A stretch of DNA of 64,000 nt from Verrucomicrobiales bacterium (lineage in GTDB: Bacteria; Verrucomicrobiota; Verrucomicrobiia; Limisphaerales; J093). Where the stretch lies: contig JACKPW010000007.1 of NCBI GenBank assembly GCA_024233215.1, positions 258,182-322,181 on the forward strand. The letters are read 5' to 3'. The notes below the pieces were generated by a model. That model was not told where the DNA came from. It was given only the letters and a program-made list of their open reading frames with translations, and searched no databases. The number at the start of each line of letters is the position of its first letter. Position 1 is the stretch's first letter. Both the position numbers and the translations under genes were made by a program. Shown here in pieces: positions 61,711 to 64,000 of this stretch.

Positions 61711-62918
61711 ATCTTGCCGCCAAAGACATTCGCCACAACCTCGGCCGCTTCGTGCTCACGGCCATCGGCATCGGTTTGCTGTTGATGACGGTGTTGGGCA
61801 TGAGTGGGATCTACCGGGGCATGGTTGACGACGCGATGGTGGTGGTGGATCGCATCGGCGCCGACTTGTGGGTGGTGCAACACGATACCCGCGGACCGTT
61901 CGCAGAGATTTCCCGCGTGCCCGCCAATCTCGAACACCGGGTGCGCGCCGTGCCGGGCGTCGCCAGCGCGCGGAGCTTCGTTTCCCACAACGTCCAGCGC
62001 GAACACCGCGACGAGCCGTTGCGGATGAATGTCCACGGTCTGGCCTGGCCGGAAGACAACGGGGCCTGGGTGACGTTGACCGCCGGGCGGCCACTGGGCC
62101 AGGCGCATTACGAGTTGATCGCGGATGCCTCGCTGGGACTGGCCCTGGGCGAAAAGCTGAAACTCGGCAAAGACACTTACACCGTGGTGGGCATTGCCAA
62201 AGGCATGGTGTCCTCCGGCGGTGATGGCCTCGCGTTCTTCACCACGCAAGACGCCCTGGCGATTCAAGTCGATCTGCCCGGGGACGCCCTCCGTTTGGAA
62301 CGTGCCGCGCGTGTGCAGCGGGCGGTGGCCCAGGACCTCGGACAAGTTCAGCCGCTGTTGCTCGAACGCGGCGCCGGAATGGCCTCGGGCATCCCGGCGC
62401 TCGGCCCGCCGATGGTCAGCGCCATCACCGTGCGCGTCGCCGAAGGCGTGGATGCGGCTCAGGTCGCCGCCACCATTGCGGCATGGCCCGATGTGTCGGT
62501 GCATACCCGTGATGATCAGGAGGCCTTGCTGGTCCGTGGCATGATTGACAAGGCGCGCCGCCAGATCGGCTTGTTCCGTGTCCTGCTGGTTGTCATCTCG
62601 ACCATCATCATGGCGCTCATCCTCTACACGCTCACCCTCGACAAGATTCACGACATCGCGATGCTCAAGCTCATGGGCGCGCGCAACCCGATGATTGCTG
62701 GGCTCATTCTGCAACAGGCGTTGTTGCTGGGCGCGCTGGGCTACGGCATCGCCTGGGTGCTGGGCGGCTGGGTCTTTCCCCGCTTCCCACGCCGGGTGTT
62801 GATTACGTCGGAAGACCTGTGGGCCCTGGCCGTCGTGGTGGCGATCATTTCCGTCTTCGCCAGCCTGCTAGGCATCTGGAAAGCCATGCGCGTGGAACCC
62901 AACAAGGTGTTGGCATGA
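61707..62918 (+). CDS. MacB/DevC-type ABC transporter permease
   Basis: 403 aa. One N-terminal helix (RFVLTAIGIGLLLMTVLGMSGIYRG), a periplasmic domain of about 230 residues (…ADLWVVQHDTRGPFAEISRVPANLEHRVRAVPGVASARSF…), then three C-terminal helices (LLVVISTIIMALILYTLT, LILQQALLLGALGYGIAWVLGG, LWALAVVVAIISVFASLLGIW), the FtsX/MacB-PCD layout. Coupled on both sides by ATGA overlaps to the adaptor and ATPase genes, giving a complete DevBCA-like export system; substrate unknown. Confidence 0.9.
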   Translation: MNLAAKDIRHNLGRFVLTAIGIGLLLMTVLGMSGIYRGMVDDAMVVVDRIGADLWVVQHDTRGPFAEISRVPANLEHRVRAVPGVASARSFVSHNVQREHRDEPLRMNVHGLAWPEDNGAWVTLTAGRPLGQAHYELIADASLGLALGEKLKLGKDTYTVVGIAKGMVSSGGDGLAFFTTQDALAIQVDLPGDALRLERAARVQRAVAQDLGQVQPLLLERGAGMASGIPALGPPMVSAITVRVAEGVDAAQVAATIAAWPDVSVHTRDDQEALLVRGMIDKARRQIGLFRVLLVVISTIIMALILYTLTLDKIHDIAMLKLMGARNPMIAGLILQQALLLGALGYGIAWVLGGWVFPRFPRRVLITSEDLWALAVVVAIISVFASLLGIWKAMRVEPNKVLA

Positions 62919-63658
62919 CGCAGACCTCAAAGAAGCCCGCCGCCGTCGAGGCGCTCGGCCTGACCAAGATCTACGGTTCCGGCAACACCGAAGTGATCGC
63001 GATGAAGGAGGTGTCGTTGAGCCTCGCGCGTGGCGAAGTGGTGGCGTTGCTCGGCCCGAGCGGCGCGGGTAAATCCACCTTCCTCACGGCCATCGGCCTG
63101 ATTAATCCGCCCACCGCCGGACGCATCGTCATCGGCGGCGAAGCCGTGATGGACGGACCACGCGCCCTGGTGGATCTCCGCGCTTTCCGCCGCCGCCACC
63201 TCGGCTTCGTCTTTCAGAAGGCGAACCTGATTCCCTTTCTCAAGGCCGTTGAAAACGTCGCCATCGCTATGGAGATCAACGATGTCAGCCCGCGCGCCGC
63301 CCGGAAACGCGCCCTCGAGTTGCTCGATTATCTGGGGGTGGGCGACCGCGCCCGGAACCTGCCCGACGCGTTGTCGGGCGGCCAGCAACAACGTGTGGCG
63401 GTGGCTCGCGCACTCGCCAACCAACCCAGCCTGATTCTCGCCGACGAACCCACCGCCGCGCTGGACAGTCATCGCGGCCGGCAGGTGATGGAGCTTTTCC
63501 GCCAGGTCGCGCACGAACACGGCTCGGCGGTCATCGTCGTCACCCACGATCATCGTTCTCTCGACGTCTTCGACCGGACCTACGAGATGGAGGATGGGGA
63601 ACTAGGCGCCAAGCACAGTCCCCCGGCGCCCACTGCCAATTCGACCCCTAGCGCGTGA
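62915..63658 (+). CDS. ABC transporter ATP-binding protein (DevA/LolD-like)
   Basis: 247 aa. Walker A 'LLGPSGAGKSTFLTAIG', Q-loop 'LGFVFQKANLIPFL', signature 'LSGGQQQRVAVARALANQ', Walker B 'LILADEPTAALDSH', H-loop 'VIVVTHDHRS'. Energises the adjacent permease. The start at ATG 62915 overlaps the permease stop. Confidence 0.93.
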   Translation: MTQTSKKPAAVEALGLTKIYGSGNTEVIAMKEVSLSLARGEVVALLGPSGAGKSTFLTAIGLINPPTAGRIVIGGEAVMDGPRALVDLRAFRRRHLGFVFQKANLIPFLKAVENVAIAMEINDVSPRAARKRALELLDYLGVGDRARNLPDALSGGQQQRVAVARALANQPSLILADEPTAALDSHRGRQVMELFRQVAHEHGSAVIVVTHDHRSLDVFDRTYEMEDGELGAKHSPPAPTANSTPSA

Positions 63659-63662
63659 AGCT

Positions 63663-63974
63663 ATGCCGGACGAAGCGCTTTGGGAGGCGCTGTTCGATGT
63701 GTCGCTGATTCTTGACCGGCTCGGCGTGGAACAGGGCTTGCGCGACGTCGTGGAGCTGGGCTGCGGTTACGGGACCTTCACGCTGCCCGTGGCCCGGCGG
63801 ATTTCCGGCACGCTCACCACCCTGGGTATCGAACCGCGGATGGTCGAGCGTTCCCGGCAACGCGCCACCGCGTCGGGCCTCGCGAACATTCGCGTTCTGT
63901 GCCGTGACGTGCTGCAGAACGGTCTCAGGTGTGAGGCGGAATCGGAGGACGCCTGCTTGCTGTTTCAGAGTTGA
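63663..63974 (+). CDS. Class I SAM-dependent methyltransferase, truncated
   Basis: 103 aa, 4 bp after the ATPase gene. 'DRLGVEQGLRDVVELGCGYGTFTLPVARRISGTLTTLGIEPRMVERSRQRATASGLANIRVLCRDVL' is motif I and the following SAM-binding strands. Translation stops at 63974 just after 'EDACLLF', where a full-length enzyme would continue for about 80 residues. The remaining 26 bases of the window do not clearly restore a frame, so this is a truncated gene or a frameshift. Confidence 0.7.
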   Translation: MPDEALWEALFDVSLILDRLGVEQGLRDVVELGCGYGTFTLPVARRISGTLTTLGIEPRMVERSRQRATASGLANIRVLCRDVLQNGLRCEAESEDACLLFQS

Positions 63975-64000
63975 TGCGATTCCGCAGGGTTCGGCGGCGC

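Overview
The window reads as a chromosomal piece of a member of the PVC group, most probably Verrucomicrobiota. This is inferred from content: high GC, two HzsA-related PD40/cytochrome proteins, an LVIVD-repeat protein ending in the short 'VEGS..LQQWLPL....FYRVRL' C-terminal module typical of Verrucomicrobiota secreted proteins, a DUF455-type ferritin-like protein, PQQ-like propellers and long-form IspH. No rRNA or intact tRNA was found.

Layout. 1-7 kb: WD40 protein (cut by the left edge), LVIVD propeller, HzsA-related cytochrome, small membrane protein. 7-11 kb (minus): nifS-type cysteine desulfurase, ispH, dGTPase. 11-17.5 kb: assimilatory sulfate reduction (cysI, DUF2061, cysH, cysD, cysN) behind a clear sigma70-type promoter, interrupted twice: by a GxxExxY element with repeats between cysH and cysD, and by an RHH/PIN toxin-antitoxin pair between cysD and cysN. 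17.5-25 kb: YecH-like protein, PQQ-like propeller, orphan GspE/PilT ATPase, and a giant HzsA-like/cytochrome c/formylglycine-enzyme fusion. 25.5-28.5 kb: a small integron-type gene cassette array (three attC-like sites, three cassettes, no integrase in view). 29-36 kb: DUF455/ATP-grasp fusion, a primase-helicase-nuclease fusion of TOTE type, a neutral ceramidase. 36.5-41 kb: secreted beta-helix and BspA-type LRR proteins. 41-43 kb: tyrosine integrase next to a tRNA/tmRNA 3'-end fragment.

43.3-59 kb is the core discovery candidate: a molybdenum cofactor operon (MOSC, mobA, moaD, moaE, moeA, moaC, mog/moaB), two NnrS-like membrane proteins, and divergently a complete periplasmic molybdoenzyme operon that looks like the Nitrospira/anammox-type nitrite oxidoreductase (gamma subunit with two extra haem c sites, Tat-exported catalytic alpha, small conserved protein, four-cluster Fe-S beta, NarJ/TorD chaperone), followed by a GYD protein and an HExxH/zinc-ribbon protein. 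The divergent promoter carries a perfect FNR-type and a perfect DNR-type palindrome, so the enzyme is probably controlled by low oxygen or NO. The Mo genes would supply its cofactor and NnrS proteins would handle NO stress. Whether it oxidises nitrite or reduces nitrate cannot be told from sequence.

59-64 kb: a TetR-controlled efflux operon (TetR, DUF6448, HlyD adaptor, MacB/DevC permease, ATPase) with a 30-bp operator overlapping the tetR start, and a truncated methyltransferase at the right edge.
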